DNA of 64,000 bases from Sporosarcina limicola (lineage in GTDB: Bacteria > Bacillota > Bacilli > Bacillales_A > Planococcaceae). The stretch lies in assembly GCF_014873855.1 (NCBI RefSeq), contig NZ_JADBEL010000002.1:199307-263306 (forward strand), read 5' to 3'. Under the pieces are notes generated by a model. That model saw nothing but the letters and a program-made list of their open reading frames with translations. It was not told where the DNA came from and ran no database searches. Each line of letters begins with the position of its first letter. The first letter of the stretch is position 1. The translations under genes and the position numbers were made by a program. Shown piece by piece: positions 53,105 through 64,000 of the stretch.

Positions 53105-54934
53105 TTATTTCTTTTTAGTAACCCGTTCACGTTCGTTTTTATCTAGAATCTTCTTACGAAGTCTGATTGATAACGGTGTTATTTCACAATACTCATCATC
53201 ATCCAAGTATTGGAGTGCTTCTTCAAGCGACATAATCCGGGGTTTCTTAGTTGAAACTGTCTGATCTTTCGATGCAGAACGGACGTTTGTTGCTTGTTTA
53301 GCTTTCGTTAAGTTGATTGTCAAATCGCTTTCACGCGTATTTTCACCAACAACCATTCCTGCATATATGTCAGTTCCAGCATTAACGAACATTACGCCAC
53401 GATCTTCCAACTGCATTATACTATAAGGTGTAGCCGTTCCGTTCTCCATAGAAACAAGAACACCATTTCTACGGCCGCCAACCTTACCTTTCGCCATCGG
53501 TTTATAGGAATCGAACGTATGGTTTAAAATTCCGTAGCCCCTTGTCAATGTAAGGAATTCAGTTGAGTAACCAATCAAACCGCGTGCAGGAACAAGGAAT
53601 ATTAGACGAACTTGTCCGTTACCGTTATTGATCATATCAAGCATTTCGCCTTTACGCTCGCCAATCGATTCGATAATCGATCCTGTATGTTCTTCCGGAA
53701 TATCAATTTGCACACGTTCAACAGGTTCTGAACGGACACCATCGACGTCTTTAACAATGACTGATGGTTTCGAAACTTGTAACTCAAACCCTTCACGGCG
53801 CATGTTTTCAATGAGAATAGAAAGATGAAGCTCACCGCGTCCAGAAACAGTCCATGCGTCAGGTGAATCGGTCGGATCGACACGAAGAGATACATCAGTC
53901 TGTAATTGCTGTTGAAGGCGTTCATCGATTTTTCTAGATGTCACCCATTTGCCCTCTTTACCAGCAAACGGACTGTTGTTTACAAGGAATGTCATTTGAA
54001 GCGTTGGCTCATCGATGAACAATTCAGGAAGTGCTTCCGGATGATCGATTGGGCAGATTGTTTCGCCCACATCAATATTTTCCATTCCAGAAACCGCAAC
54101 AAGATCACCTGCAAATGCTTCTTGAATTTCAATACGTTTCAATCCTAGGAATCCGGACATTTTTGTCACACGGAAGTTTTTTGTGGAACCATCCCGTTTT
54201 AAAACGGAAACTTGCTGTCCAACTTTCATTGTTCCTCGGAAAATACGTCCAATCCCGATACGACCCACATAATCGCTATAATCTAGAAGAGATACTTGGA
54301 ACTGTAACGGCTCTTCACGATTATCTATCGGTGCTGGAATATGTTCTAGAATCGCATCATACAAAACGCGAAGCGTCTCTTCCTGTGTAGCTGGATCTGG
54401 TGACAGACTTGCTGTTCCGTTGAATCCGGAAGCATATACGACAGGAAAATCAAGTTGGTCATCATTGGCATCCAATTCGATGAACAATTCAAGTACTTCA
54501 TCGACGACTTCTTCAGGTCGAGCAAACTCACGGTCAATCTTGTTGACGACCACGATTGGTTTCAGGTTTTCCTCCAACGCTTTTTTGAGAACAAAACGTG
54601 TTTGTGGCATACAACCTTCATACGAGTCGACGACAAGAATAACACCGTCCACCATTTTCAAAATCCGTTCCACTTCACCGCCGAAATCCGCGTGACCTGG
54701 TGTATCGAGAATGTTAATTTTCCTATCTTGGTATTCTACTGCTGTCGTTTTCGCTAAAATTGTGATACCACGCTCGCGCTCAATATCATTCGAATCCATA
54801 GCGCGCTCATCGACTTGTTCATTCGAACGAAAAATACCTGATTGCTTCAAAAGTTGATCGACAAGCGTCGTTTTTCCGTGATCAACGTGGGCTATAATTG
54901 CTATGTTACGTAAATCATTGCGTTCTATTATCAT
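53105..54934 (-). CDS. typA: Translational GTPase TypA/BipA
   Basis: 609 residues. GTPase motifs AHVDHGKTT (15-23), DTPGHADFGG and NKID are intact, followed by EF-G-like domains II, III and V and the TypA-specific C-terminal domain (VSMENGTATPYSIMQLEDRG). A ribosome-associated GTPase for 50S assembly and growth in cold or stress. GGAGTG before the ATG. Divergent from ylaF; a TATAAT box on the minus strand lies in the shared region. Confidence 0.96.
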   Translation of the reverse strand: MIIERNDLRNIAIIAHVDHGKTTLVDQLLKQSGIFRSNEQVDERAMDSNDIERERGITILAKTTAVEYQDRKINILDTPGHADFGGEVERILKMVDGVILVVDSYEGCMPQTRFVLKKALEENLKPIVVVNKIDREFARPEEVVDEVLELFIELDANDDQLDFPVVYASGFNGTASLSPDPATQEETLRVLYDAILEHIPAPIDNREEPLQFQVSLLDYSDYVGRIGIGRIFRGTMKVGQQVSVLKRDGSTKNFRVTKMSGFLGLKRIEIQEAFAGDLVAVSGMENIDVGETICPIDHPEALPELFIDEPTLQMTFLVNNSPFAGKEGKWVTSRKIDERLQQQLQTDVSLRVDPTDSPDAWTVSGRGELHLSILIENMRREGFELQVSKPSVIVKDVDGVRSEPVERVQIDIPEEHTGSIIESIGERKGEMLDMINNGNGQVRLIFLVPARGLIGYSTEFLTLTRGYGILNHTFDSYKPMAKGKVGGRRNGVLVSMENGTATPYSIMQLEDRGVMFVNAGTDIYAGMVVGENTRESDLTINLTKAKQATNVRSASKDQTVSTKKPRIMSLEEALQYLDDDEYCEITPLSIRLRKKILDKNERERVTKKK

Positions 54935-55033
54935 GATTTCACTCCATTATTCTTTTTTCGGATGATTAACTGTGTTATTATAGCACATGACAAGACGATA
55001 CAAAAACATTTTTATTAAAAACGGAGGATTTTT

Positions 55034-55219
55034 TTGAAAAACGTGAAATGGGTATTCGTTTTATATTCCCTTGGGGCCATCGCTTCAATGTGTGCAATCG
55101 GCGTCGCAGTCGGTATGCGAAGCCTTCCTATCGCCATCTTAGCCATCGTTGCATTGATTCTAATCATGGGAAACGGTTTTAAGACAAAAAAGAAAATGCG
55201 CGAGCAAGGACTATTTTAA
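55034..55219 (+). CDS. ylaF: YlaF-like small membrane protein (DUF5325)
   Basis: 61 residues, two hydrophobic segments (about 5-25, 30-48) and a basic tail. Unknown function. TTG start with ACGGAGG 8 bases upstream. Position beside typA matches ylaF. Downstream 55220-55288 may hold a weak terminator (GGGG ... CCCCTTTTT). Confidence 0.8.
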   Translation: MKNVKWVFVLYSLGAIASMCAIGVAVGMRSLPIAILAIVALILIMGNGFKTKKKMREQGLF

Positions 55220-55288
55220 AGTGAAATAATAATACTATCGGGGACTGTTGAGCTGACTGGTACATCCGGCGCGTAAAACGGCCCCTTT

Positions 55289-56083
55289 TTATCCCTTAAG
55301 ACGGATATAGTTTGTGAGAATATCTTTATGTAGACCAGGCCTCGCAACGATGAACGTGTCCTGTCCAAGAAGACCTGGCGTTTCTCCTTTCATATTTGTT
55401 GCGACTGCTCCGACTTCCTGCGCAATGATAATTCCTCCAGCGATATCCCAAGGTGACAATCGCATGGACATGTAAGCATCGAGTCTTCCCGAGGAGACAT
55501 ACGCAAGTTCCATCGCCGCCGATCCATATGATCTCGTTCCCCTACATCGTCTAATTAATTCAATAATTTTTTCATTGTTAATGTAGCGGTTCGGTGCCAC
55601 CCAACTAGCATTTATACCAATAATAGCATCTGTGAGGGGGGTGATTTCCAACTTTGGTAACCTTTCATCGTTGAAATAAGCCCCCTCCCCTTTAGTTGCA
55701 TGGTAAAGATCATCCAGCATTACATCGTATATGTAGCCAAGCATACCAACACCATCTACGTAAATCCCAAGAGAAATGGCGAAATTTCGTTTTTGATGGA
55801 TGAAATTCATTGTCCCATCAATCGGATCGAGCATCCAAATAATTCCGTCTAATGCTTGGATATCATCGCCGAATCCCTCCTCCCCTAAAATCCTGTGTTC
55901 CGGAAAATCCCTCTTTATACGGCTAATGAAAAACTGTTCCACTTCTCGGTCGATATTAGTTACAAGGTCATTCGCATCCGCTTTTGAGTCAATCTCGATC
56001 GTATTAAAAAAAGAGACACGAATTTTATGTCCCGCTTCTTTTATCAATGATTTGGCATAACGGTCGATACTTCCTAAAGTCAT
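55289..56083 (-). CDS. Inositol monophosphatase family protein (YktC-like)
   Basis: 264 residues, metal-dependent phosphatase of the SuhB/IMPase family. Metal motifs GEEGFGDD near 66-73, WMLDPIDGTMNF near 82-93 and SPWDIAGG near 209-216 are intact. B. subtilis YktC dephosphorylates inositol-1-phosphate in vitro; the physiological substrate is open. AGAGGTGG precedes the ATG. Confidence 0.92.
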   Translation of the reverse strand: MTLGSIDRYAKSLIKEAGHKIRVSFFNTIEIDSKADANDLVTNIDREVEQFFISRIKRDFPEHRILGEEGFGDDIQALDGIIWMLDPIDGTMNFIHQKRNFAISLGIYVDGVGMLGYIYDVMLDDLYHATKGEGAYFNDERLPKLEITPLTDAIIGINASWVAPNRYINNEKIIELIRRCRGTRSYGSAAMELAYVSSGRLDAYMSMRLSPWDIAGGIIIAQEVGAVATNMKGETPGLLGQDTFIVARPGLHKDILTNYIRLKG

Positions 56084-56187
56084 GGAGCCACCTCTTCCTT
56101 TTCTCTAGTATAACGAAAAAAGCACCCCATTACACATTTCCCGTTTCCAGGATGTGACCGGATGCCTCGTTCATGAACCTATCCCAT

Positions 56188-56385
56188 TTACGAAAAACCA
56201 TTCAAAATCTCCAATTCACGATGAATCTCCGTAAGTCTATGCTTGCTTTTCATTTTCTGCTTCGAATCCTCTTCTTGTAAAGCATCGAATAACGTCGCAA
56301 GCTCATAATCGAGTTCAAGGTTAAGTAGCTTCACATATTCTTTTTCTATATCCGCTTTTCGAATCACATGGACCATTTGTTTCAT
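56188..56385 (-). CDS. ykzI: Small helical protein, YkzI-like
   Basis: 65 residues, rich in K, E and L, probably a helical hairpin. No known function. GGGGTG lies 7 bases before the ATG at 56385. The place between yktB and the phosphatase matches ykzI of B. subtilis, which is the basis of the name. Confidence 0.65.
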   Translation of the reverse strand: MKQMVHVIRKADIEKEYVKLLNLELDYELATLFDALQEEDSKQKMKSKHRLTEIHRELEILNGFS

Positions 56386-56543
56386 TATAATCACCCCTTC
56401 TCAACCTATAGACTAAATTTTCCGTTAGTTATAGTTAGAATATGCCTCATTCAAACTTTTCGCTGGTTTTAAGCCTTGTTATATAAAATCATTCCCTATT
56501 TTCTGTTAAGATAAACGTGAATAAATAATTGGGGGAGATAAAA

Positions 56544-57173
56544 TTGAACCATCCTTTTTGGAATAAAGAAGACTTTGATGTTTTTTCAATTGATGGACTA
56601 GAAAAACGGATGGAAGGTCTTCAAACCAGAATTCAGCCTAAATTCGGTAAACTCGGCATGCATTTCTCGGATCGCCTTTCTGCACACGGTACAGATGAGT
56701 TTTTTCCACACGTTGCAAAACACGCGAGACGAACCGTCAATCCACCGAATGATAGTTGGGTGGCATTCGCACCAGCAAAGCGAGGATATAAAGCATTACC
56801 ACACTTTCAAATAGGCTTATGGGGAACGCATTTATTTATCATTTTAGCAGTCATTTATGAAAATCCTGATAAAAAGGGGATTGCCGAACGTCTTCAAGTA
56901 CATTCAACAGTGCTTACCGCTCTTCCTGATGTGTACATCGTTTCTGGCGATCATATGAAACCTGACGCAATAGCAATTGCTGAAACAGGTCTGGATGGCC
57001 TTGAACAACTTCTAGGTCGACTGCAAGACGTGAAGAAAGCGGAATTCCTTGTTGGACGTCATTTGTCACGGGACATTGCCATAAAAATGTCTGAAGATGA
57101 ATTTATGGTATTTGCAGAAGAAACCTTTGATGGGCTTCTTCCTGTCTACGATGTAATTATCGGCAAAAAATAA
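56544..57173 (+). CDS. yktB: UPF0637/DUF1054 family protein YktB
   Basis: 209 residues, soluble, family-typical length. Conserved HVAKHARRTVNPPNDSWVAF near 59-78 and HFQIGLWGTHLFI near 92-104. Function unknown. TTG at 56544 has GGGGGAG 6 bases upstream; five earlier in-frame codons run through that ribosome site. Convergent with yktA through a shared terminator. Confidence 0.88.
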   Translation: MNHPFWNKEDFDVFSIDGLEKRMEGLQTRIQPKFGKLGMHFSDRLSAHGTDEFFPHVAKHARRTVNPPNDSWVAFAPAKRGYKALPHFQIGLWGTHLFIILAVIYENPDKKGIAERLQVHSTVLTALPDVYIVSGDHMKPDAIAIAETGLDGLEQLLGRLQDVKKAEFLVGRHLSRDIAIKMSEDEFMVFAEETFDGLLPVYDVIIGKK

Positions 57174-57205
57174 AAGGGATGCAGCCTAATGCTGCACCCC
57201 TTTTA
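57172..57205. terminator. Bidirectional terminator between yktB and yktA
   Basis: Stem AAAAGGG-TGCAGC with GCTGCA-CCCCTTTT, one bulge, small loop. It covers the yktB stop and the last codons of yktA. Confidence 0.8.
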
Positions 57206-57464
57206 TTTTTTCCCCATCGTTTCCCTCTTTTGCTGCCTTGATGATCTTGAAAGAAACATATCCGCTCACATTCTCGAACTCTTTAAAAAGTGTCTTCTCT
57301 TCTGCCATAGAGGGAACGACCTTTTTAAATCTACGATAGGCATCCATTAACATTTCTCTCAAAATACCTGTTTCATATGCCTTTTCCACCACTTCATAAA
57401 ATGCGATGACTTCAATCATTTCTTCAGTTGACCAGTCATGTCTAATCGGGTAATTATAATCCAT
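57186..57464 (-). CDS. yktA: UPF0223 family protein YktA
   Basis: 92 residues, helical, UPF0223. Conserved YPIRHDWSTEEMIEVIAFYE near 5-24. Function unknown. AAGGGAGG lies before the ATG. C-terminal codons are part of a terminator stem. Confidence 0.88.
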   Translation of the reverse strand: MDYNYPIRHDWSTEEMIEVIAFYEVVEKAYETGILREMLMDAYRRFKKVVPSMAEEKTLFKEFENVSGYVSFKIIKAAKEGNDGEKIKGVQH

Positions 57465-57533
57465 ACTAAACCTCCCTTTTCATTCATCTTACCCCTTAAT
57501 AGAAGCGGAAGACTTCTGCTGAATTAAATTAAT

Positions 57534-57576
57534 AAAACCGCCTAAGATGCAGTCATCCTGCTTCATAGACGGTCTT
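57534..57576 (-). terminator. Terminator of the pdh operon
   Basis: Imperfect stem of about 17 bp (ACCGCCTAAGATGCAG with complement, three mismatches) with TTTTATT on the minus strand, 18 bases past the pdhD stop. Confidence 0.75.
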
Positions 57577-57593
57577 ATTTCAACGCTAAAAAA

Positions 57594-59006
57594 TTATTTT
57601 ACAATCATATGGATCGGAGTACCTAAAGCAACTTCCGCCGCTTCCATCGAGATTTCTCCCAATGTAGGGTGAGCATGAATTGTCATAGCAATATCTTCAA
57701 GCGTCATGCCTGCCTCAATCGCGAGACCGAGTTCAGCAATCATATCCGAAGCATTTTCACCAACAATTTGTGCACCAAGCAGAAGTCCATCCTCTTTGCG
57801 TCCAACAAGTTTAACAAAGCCTTCTGTCGCATCAAGAGCCATTGCCCGTCCATTAACCGCGAACGGGAATTTCCCTACTGTTACTTCATAGCCTTCGTCT
57901 TTTGCCTGTTGCTCGTTTAAGCCAACAGTTGCAAGTTCAGGATCAGTGAAACAAACTGCAGGAATCGCCAAGTAATCGATTTCTGATTTATGTCCAGAAA
58001 TCGCTTCAGCAGCTACCTTCGCCTCATACGAAGCTTTGTGTGCAAGCTGTGGCCCTGATACGATATCACCGATTGCATAAACGTTCGGAACGTTCGTACG
58101 ACATTGTTTGTCTATTTCGATGATGCCGCGCTCAAGGAATTTTACACCCATCTCTTCAAGACCAATCTCATCCGTATTCGGACGACGGCCAACAGTGACA
58201 AGAACGTAATCAGCTTCGACTTTTATCTCTTCACCTTTTGCTTCATACGTGACTGTTACACCAGTATCTGTTTCTTCAACACCCTTAGCAGATGCTTTGA
58301 CGACAATCTCTACGCCTTTTTTCTTCAAGCCTTTTTTAACGACTTGTGTCATCTGTTTTTCAAAACCTGCAAGAATGTCGTTTCCACCTTCGATGATTGT
58401 TACCTCAGAACCTAGATTTGCAAAAGCAGACCCAAGCTCAGTTCCGATGTAACCTCCACCGATGACGACAAGTTTCCCAGGTAATTCTGCAAGATTCAAA
58501 GCGCCTGTAGAGTTGAGAACGCGTTTTGAATACTTGAAAGTCGGAATCTCAACTGGACGTGAACCCGTTGCGACAATTACATTTTTGAATTTATATGTTT
58601 GTGCGGAGTTTTCATCCATTACACGTACCGTATTGCTATCGACGAAATAAGCTTCGCCTTGAACAATATCTACTTTATTACCTTTAAGAAGTCCTTCGAC
58701 TCCGCCAGTTAATTTATTCACAACGCTATCTTTGAAAGCTTGGGCTTTCGTGAAGTCAAGCTTCACTTCTGTAGCCGTGATCCCCATTGAATCGGAGTCT
58801 TTTGTAATTGCATAACGATGCCCGACAGAGATTAACGCCTTGGAAGGAATACATCCTACGTTTAAACAGACTCCGCCTAGATGTTCTTTTTCAACGATTG
58901 TTACCTTCTGACCCAATTGCGTTGCACGAATTGCTGCAACATATCCTCCTGGTCCAGATCCTACGACGAGTGTATCTACTTCGATTGGAAAATCCCCTAC
59001 TACCAT
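57594..59006 (-). CDS. pdhD: Dihydrolipoyl dehydrogenase (E3)
   Basis: 470-residue FAD enzyme that reoxidises dihydrolipoyl groups and makes NADH. FAD loop [11 protein letters not shown] near 15-25, redox pair [15 protein letters not shown] near 43-57, NAD loop GGGYIGTE, and the active-site histidine in HAHPTLGE near 443. GGAGGCG before the ATG. Last gene of pdhABCD and probably shared with other 2-oxoacid dehydrogenases. Confidence 0.97.
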   Translation of the reverse strand: MVVGDFPIEVDTLVVGSGPGGYVAAIRATQLGQKVTIVEKEHLGGVCLNVGCIPSKALISVGHRYAITKDSDSMGITATEVKLDFTKAQAFKDSVVNKLTGGVEGLLKGNKVDIVQGEAYFVDSNTVRVMDENSAQTYKFKNVIVATGSRPVEIPTFKYSKRVLNSTGALNLAELPGKLVVIGGGYIGTELGSAFANLGSEVTIIEGGNDILAGFEKQMTQVVKKGLKKKGVEIVVKASAKGVEETDTGVTVTYEAKGEEIKVEADYVLVTVGRRPNTDEIGLEEMGVKFLERGIIEIDKQCRTNVPNVYAIGDIVSGPQLAHKASYEAKVAAEAISGHKSEIDYLAIPAVCFTDPELATVGLNEQQAKDEGYEVTVGKFPFAVNGRAMALDATEGFVKLVGRKEDGLLLGAQIVGENASDMIAELGLAIEAGMTLEDIAMTIHAHPTLGEISMEAAEVALGTPIHMIVK

Positions 59007-59010
59007 TTGT

Positions 59011-60351
59011 TTACGCCTCCATTAATAAAAGTTCCGGATTTCCGAGTAACTTCTTAAGGTGATTCAACGCATGTTGCGCTGTTGCACCATCGATCATCCG
59101 GTGATCGAACACTAATGATAATGCTAACATAGGTGCCGCAACAATTTCACCATTTTTGACAACTGGTTTTTCCGCGATTCGTCCGATACCAAGAATAGCG
59201 ACTTCAGGATGATTGATGATTGGTGTAAACCATTGACCACCTGCAGACCCGATATTCGTAATGGAGCAAGATGCGCCCTTCATTTCAGCAGGCGACAATT
59301 TACCATCACGCGCTTTCACTGCAAGGCTATTGATTTCGTCGGATATTGCAAATACCGATTTACGATCCGCATGTTTGATAACTGGAACGAGGAGTCCGCG
59401 ATCCGTATCCGCAGCGATTCCAATATTGTAATAATGCTTTTGTACGATTTCCTGGGTCGCATCGTCAAGAGATGTATTCAATGCTGGGAATTCACGTAAC
59501 GTGGAGACAAGTGCCTTCACAACATAGGGTAAGTACGTCAGCTTGATGTCTTTTTCTGCTGCGATATCTTTGAACTTTTTGCGATGTGCAACGAGTTCTG
59601 TAACATCGACTTCGTCGAGTAACGTGACATGTGGAGCAGTTTGTTTCGAATGGACCATTGCTTTTGCAATCGCTTTTCGAATGCCTGACATTTTTTCACG
59701 TGTCTCAGGGAAATCCCCTTCAAGATAGACAGGAACCGATGATGCCACTTCTTGTTCTAGGTTTTCAGTTTGAGTGTTTTCTTTAGACGTGACAGGTGTA
59801 GCCTCTTGCACTTGTCCGCCATTCAAGAATGATTCGATATCTTCTTTTAATACGCGACCATTCTTACCAGTTCCCGCAACTTGACGAATATCCACACCTT
59901 GCTCACGTGCGAATTTACGGACAGTAGGCATTGCGATAATACGACGATTTGGATCGACATCTGTTTGAACGGGTGCAACTGTTGTTTCTTTACCATTCTT
60001 CGACGCCTCTTCTTTTTCAATCGATTGGCCTGCTTCAGCAGTCGCTTGAACTTGCGCTTCAGTTTCTTTGTTCGTTTCGGAATCATCTCCATGACCCGGT
60101 GCACTTTCATAGCCAGGTGCATCTATGCGAATCAATATATCGCCTACGATTGAAACCGTTCCTTCAGTAACAAGTATTTCTTCGACAGTACCTGTGACCG
60201 GCGAAGGGATTTCTACAACTGCTTTATCGTTCTGGATTTCTAGAAGTATGTCATCTTCATTGATTGTATCGCCTTTTGCAACGAACCATTTTACGATTTC
60301 ACCTTCATGGATTCCTTCTCCGATATCTGGTAAACGGAATTCATATGCCAC
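59011..60351 (-). CDS. pdhC: Dihydrolipoamide acetyltransferase (E2) of pyruvate dehydrogenase
   Basis: 446 residues: one lipoyl domain with lysine K43 in NDKAVVE, a linker rich in A, E, Q and T, a peripheral subunit-binding domain ([20 protein letters not shown], about 138-157) and the catalytic domain ending with [14 protein letters not shown] start at 60351 chosen because AAAGGGTG is 6 bases upstream; ATG at 60378 is possible. It forms the core of the complex. Confidence 0.95.
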   Translation of the reverse strand: MAYEFRLPDIGEGIHEGEIVKWFVAKGDTINEDDILLEIQNDKAVVEIPSPVTGTVEEILVTEGTVSIVGDILIRIDAPGYESAPGHGDDSETNKETEAQVQATAEAGQSIEKEEASKNGKETTVAPVQTDVDPNRRIIAMPTVRKFAREQGVDIRQVAGTGKNGRVLKEDIESFLNGGQVQEATPVTSKENTQTENLEQEVASSVPVYLEGDFPETREKMSGIRKAIAKAMVHSKQTAPHVTLLDEVDVTELVAHRKKFKDIAAEKDIKLTYLPYVVKALVSTLREFPALNTSLDDATQEIVQKHYYNIGIAADTDRGLLVPVIKHADRKSVFAISDEINSLAVKARDGKLSPAEMKGASCSITNIGSAGGQWFTPIINHPEVAILGIGRIAEKPVVKNGEIVAAPMLALSLVFDHRMIDGATAQHALNHLKKLLGNPELLLMEA

Positions 60352-60386
60352 ACGATTCACCCTTTCATATTTCGTCATTAAGTATC

Positions 60387-61364
60387 CTAGAACGTCAATA
60401 CCTTTTTAGCAGTTTCAATAATATCTTTTGCATTTGGAAGCCACGAATTCTCACCTTGTGCATATGGATAGATCGTGTCTGGTGCTGTAACACGTAGAAC
60501 TGGCGCTTCAAGACTAAGAATTGCGCGCTCTGTAATTTCAGCAACAATATTTGCTGCAATACCTGCTTGTTTTTGTGCTTCTTGAACGACGATTGCACGG
60601 TTCGTTTTTTCAACAGATGCAATGATCGTTTCAATATCCATAGGTTGTATTGTACGTAAGTCAATTACTTCCAAAGAATAGCCTTCTTTTTCAAGTTCTT
60701 CAGCAGCTTTTAAACTTTCGTGTACCATTGCCCCGTAAGTGATGATGGAAAGATCTTTCCCTTCACGTTTCACGTCAGCTTTGCCTAAAGGTATTGTATA
60801 TTCCTCTTCAGGAACGTCCTGTCTGAATGAACGGTAAAGTTTCATATGTTCAAGGAAGATGACCGGGTTTTCATGGCGGATTGCTGAAATAAGCAATCCT
60901 TTCGCATCATATGGCGTTGAAGGTATGACAACTGTCAGCCCTGGTTGAGCCGCTACAAGTCCTTCCAAGCTGTCTGCGTGCATCTCTGGTGTCGCAACGC
61001 CGCCGCCAAATGGTGCACGGATTGTGACAGGCGCATGAAAAGCTCCAGCGCTTCGGAAACTCATGCGCGCAAGCTGACCACTTACAGAGTCCATTACTTC
61101 AAAGAGGAAACCGAAAAATTGGATTTCCATGACCGAACGGAATCCTGTAAGGGATAGTCCAACTGCAAGACCACCGATTCCAGACTCGCCTAATGGTGTG
61201 TCAAATACGCGATCTTCACCGAATTCTTTTTGTAAGCCTTCCGTCGCACGGAATACTCCACCATTATTTCCAACGTCTTCACCGAAGACGAGGACGTTTT
61301 CATCATTTTTAAGCTCCGTGCGCATTGCATCGGTTATCGCTTGAATCATCGTCATTTGTGCCAT
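60387..61364 (-). CDS. pdhB: Pyruvate dehydrogenase E1 beta subunit
   Basis: 325 residues, transketolase-like. Conserved [19 protein letters not shown] near 27-45, [20 protein letters not shown] near 55-74 and the C-terminal transketolase domain. Pairs with PdhA. It begins three bases after the pdhA stop; GGAGTCG lies a little far (about 11 bases) from the ATG. Confidence 0.96.
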   Translation of the reverse strand: MAQMTMIQAITDAMRTELKNDENVLVFGEDVGNNGGVFRATEGLQKEFGEDRVFDTPLGESGIGGLAVGLSLTGFRSVMEIQFFGFLFEVMDSVSGQLARMSFRSAGAFHAPVTIRAPFGGGVATPEMHADSLEGLVAAQPGLTVVIPSTPYDAKGLLISAIRHENPVIFLEHMKLYRSFRQDVPEEEYTIPLGKADVKREGKDLSIITYGAMVHESLKAAEELEKEGYSLEVIDLRTIQPMDIETIIASVEKTNRAIVVQEAQKQAGIAANIVAEITERAILSLEAPVLRVTAPDTIYPYAQGENSWLPNAKDIIETAKKVLTF

Positions 61365-61367
61365 CGG

Positions 61368-62498
<1,131 letters not shown>

Positions 62499-62554
62499 TT
62501 ATAACTGTATTATGAGTTCTTGCTTGATTGATTGGTACAATCCATTCCCTTCTC

Positions 62555-62583
62555 AGTATACTTAATCAAAACTCAATGGTCAA
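62555..62583 (-). promoter_or_regulatory. SigA promoter for pdhABCD
   Basis: Minus strand TTGACC (62578-62583), 17-base spacer, TATACT (62555-62560). The leader is about 65 bases. A 12-bp palindrome TGTATTAATACA lies further upstream (62647-62658) and could be an operator, though I know no regulator for it. Confidence 0.75.
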
Positions 62584-62742
62584 TCCTTGATACTTCATGT
62601 CTAACAGTACCCAATCGTTGTGAAAAATAGCCAAAAAACCGTAATCTGTATTAATACAATGTAATGACTGTATTATAATAGAAGCTTAATTATCCCAATC
62701 TAATAAAAAAGTGAAGATATGAATACTCCACCCATAGCACCT

Positions 62743-63378
62743 TCATTCTTTATTTTCTAAATTAGCAAAAATAGTATCTTTTAATACATTAACTTTTTCA
62801 GTCATACCATTATATACAGTGATAGACGCCTGAACAATCTCATTCTGACTATTCACTTCGGCTAGTTTAATGTTCAACTGTTTTAATTCAGTTCCTTCAG
62901 CAATAAGCAATTCATATAGTTCTTTTTGTAAAGAGGCAAGCTTTTGATAGTCTGACATAACTATCGAATGGAGCTCATACCGTTCATCAATCACTAATTG
63001 TAGTTCTTCAATACTATGCTTGTGGTTTTCAGCCGCATTATCGATGATTGCATCAAAGTCACTAGCAAATTCTTTCGCTTTTGCCATGGCTACATCCTCT
63101 TTTTTAAGATAGCCAAGTCGTTGATCGAGCAGTTTTTCTAGGGCAGTCACCTTGGTTTTAAGATCCTTTTGTTGTTCTTGCGTTATTTTCATCGTTTTAT
63201 TGAAAAGCTGTTGTTCCTTTTTCTCTAGTTCTGTTAGTGCCGATTGTACATTTCGGTACTCTTTTTCGGCAGTATTCATTTTTGTCATAACATCTAAGAG
63301 CTGTTTTTCGATTGAAGAGCTTGAACTACATCCAAAAAGCAATAGTGCTAGTGATACGACTAAACCGAGATTTTTCAC
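62743..63378 (-). CDS. ykyA: YkyA family putative lipoprotein
   Basis: 211 residues from a GTG with GGAGGG upstream. Lipoprotein signal with lipobox LLFGC (cysteine near 17), then an almost wholly helical, coiled-coil body rich in E, K, L and Q. It would sit on the outer face of the membrane. Function unknown. Position beside pdhA and divergent from def matches B. subtilis ykyA. Confidence 0.85.
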   Translation of the reverse strand: MKNLGLVVSLALLLFGCSSSSSIEKQLLDVMTKMNTAEKEYRNVQSALTELEKKEQQLFNKTMKITQEQQKDLKTKVTALEKLLDQRLGYLKKEDVAMAKAKEFASDFDAIIDNAAENHKHSIEELQLVIDERYELHSIVMSDYQKLASLQKELYELLIAEGTELKQLNIKLAEVNSQNEIVQASITVYNGMTEKVNVLKDTIFANLENKE

Positions 63379-63514
63379 AATACCATCCCTCCGATTTCCA
63401 CCCAACTATAGCGTTTAAGGGATTTATATTCAAGTCTGCGCTTATTTCCTTTCACCTGTTTTCCGATTCGATTATAATGGTGAGTAGAACAATGATGGAA
63501 AGGAAGTTTGTAAG

Positions 63515-64000
63515 ATGATTTTAATGCAACATATCGTCCGCGAAGGGCATCCTGCACTTCGTGAAAAAAGTGAAGAAGTACCATTTCCATTATCCCAAGT
63601 TGACCAGGAACTCAGTGAGAACTTAATTGAATATGTAAAGAACAGCCAAGATCCTGAATTAAGTATACAATACGGTCTACGTCCCGGAATTGGATTGGCC
63701 GCTCCTCAAGTGAATCGATTGAAAAGAATCTTTGCACTCCACATTATAGATGAAGACAAAGATCCGATTAGTTTCGTTGCCATCAATCCAAGAATCGTAA
63801 GCCACTCTGTCGAAAAAACCTACTTATCTTCTGGAGAAGGTTGTCTATCTGTTGATCGAGAAATTGATGGTTATGTGCCTCGTTATGCACGAATCACAGT
63901 GAAAGCATATGATGCCAAGGGCAAAGAATTCAAAAAAAGATTGAAAGGTCTGGCGGCCATTGCTTTTCAACACGAACTTGATCATCTAAATGGTGTGATG
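63515..64000 (+). CDS. def: Peptide deformylase (partial, 3' end off window)
   Basis: 162 codons are visible. Removes the N-formyl group from new proteins; metal enzyme. All three motifs are present: GIGLAAPQ (58-65), EGCLS (108-112) and QHELDH (152-157). ATG at 63515 matches relatives; AAAGGAAG lies 9 bases upstream. The insertion between residues 40 and 57 is typical of Gram-positive type 2 deformylases. Confidence 0.95.
   Translation, partial: MILMQHIVREGHPALREKSEEVPFPLSQVDQELSENLIEYVKNSQDPELSIQYGLRPGIGLAAPQVNRLKRIFALHIIDEDKDPISFVAINPRIVSHSVEKTYLSSGEGCLSVDREIDGYVPRYARITVKAYDAKGKEFKKRLKGLAAIAFQHELDHLNGVM

Noticed and set aside
62614..62630. Rex or ResD site upstream of pdhA
   Set aside because: Only one half (TTGTGAAA) matches; no partner half-site at the right spacing.

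Overview
The window is 64 kb of chromosomal core DNA from an endospore-forming member of the Bacillales. Spore genes (sigE, spoIIGA, spoVD, ylbJ, a ytvI-like gene), a bacillithiol gene (bshC), a caa3 oxidase and gene order close to the B. subtilis def-pdh-yla-pyc-cta-ylb-mra-fts-sigE region support this. Several points suggest the Planococcaceae, most likely Sporosarcina or a relative: wall genes displaced from the division cluster, many TTG starts, and an intergenic palindromic repeat family that I recall from such genomes. The genus is inference; no rRNA gene is present to test it. I see no prophage, transposase, CRISPR array, tRNA or rRNA.

Layout, left to right; most genes are on the minus strand, so operons read from right to left. 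1-16.5 kb is the division and cell-wall cluster: mraZ, rsmH, ftsL, pbpB, spoVD, mraY, murD, a spoVE-type SEDS gene, divIB, ylxW, ylxX, sbp, ftsA, ftsZ, then spoIIGA and sigE. murE, murG and murB, which sit in this cluster in B. subtilis, are missing from it. 16.7-24.8 kb holds bshC, a DUF3397 gene, panE, a three-subunit acyl-CoA carboxylase with a crotonase-family gene, rpmF and its DUF177 partner. 24.8-37 kb is the ylb region: tmcAL, ylbL, ylbJ, coaD, rsmD, an unrecognised surface-type protein, ylbG, a GDPD-like protein, ylbF, a displaced murE, an aspartokinase-like gene without ACT domains, and ylbC. 37-46.6 kb holds a YtvI-like permease and the cytochrome caa3 genes (ctaG, F, E, D, C, B, with divergent ctaA). 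46.7-57.5 kb holds pyc, ftsW, yla genes, typA, an inositol-monophosphatase family gene and ykt genes. 57.6-64 kb is the pyruvate dehydrogenase operon, ykyA and the start of def.

How the genes fit together: the left part builds the septum and wall and switches to sporulation through SpoIIGA/SigE. The right part links carbon entry (pyruvate dehydrogenase, pyruvate carboxylase) to respiration (haem A synthesis and caa3 oxidase). The most interesting candidate system is the divergent pair at 33160-35438: a MurE ligase with the diaminopimelate-type DNPR motif and a stripped-down aspartokinase, separated by a palindromic, sporulation-type promoter region. In a genus whose vegetative wall uses lysine, this could be a dedicated supply and loading module for spore-cortex diaminopimelate. 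Other notable items are a tandem array of nested palindromic repeats inside the cta region, an rsmH gene with no normal start codon, a GDPD-fold protein that has lost both glutamate metal ligands, and a three-hairpin inverted-repeat element upstream of spoIIGA.
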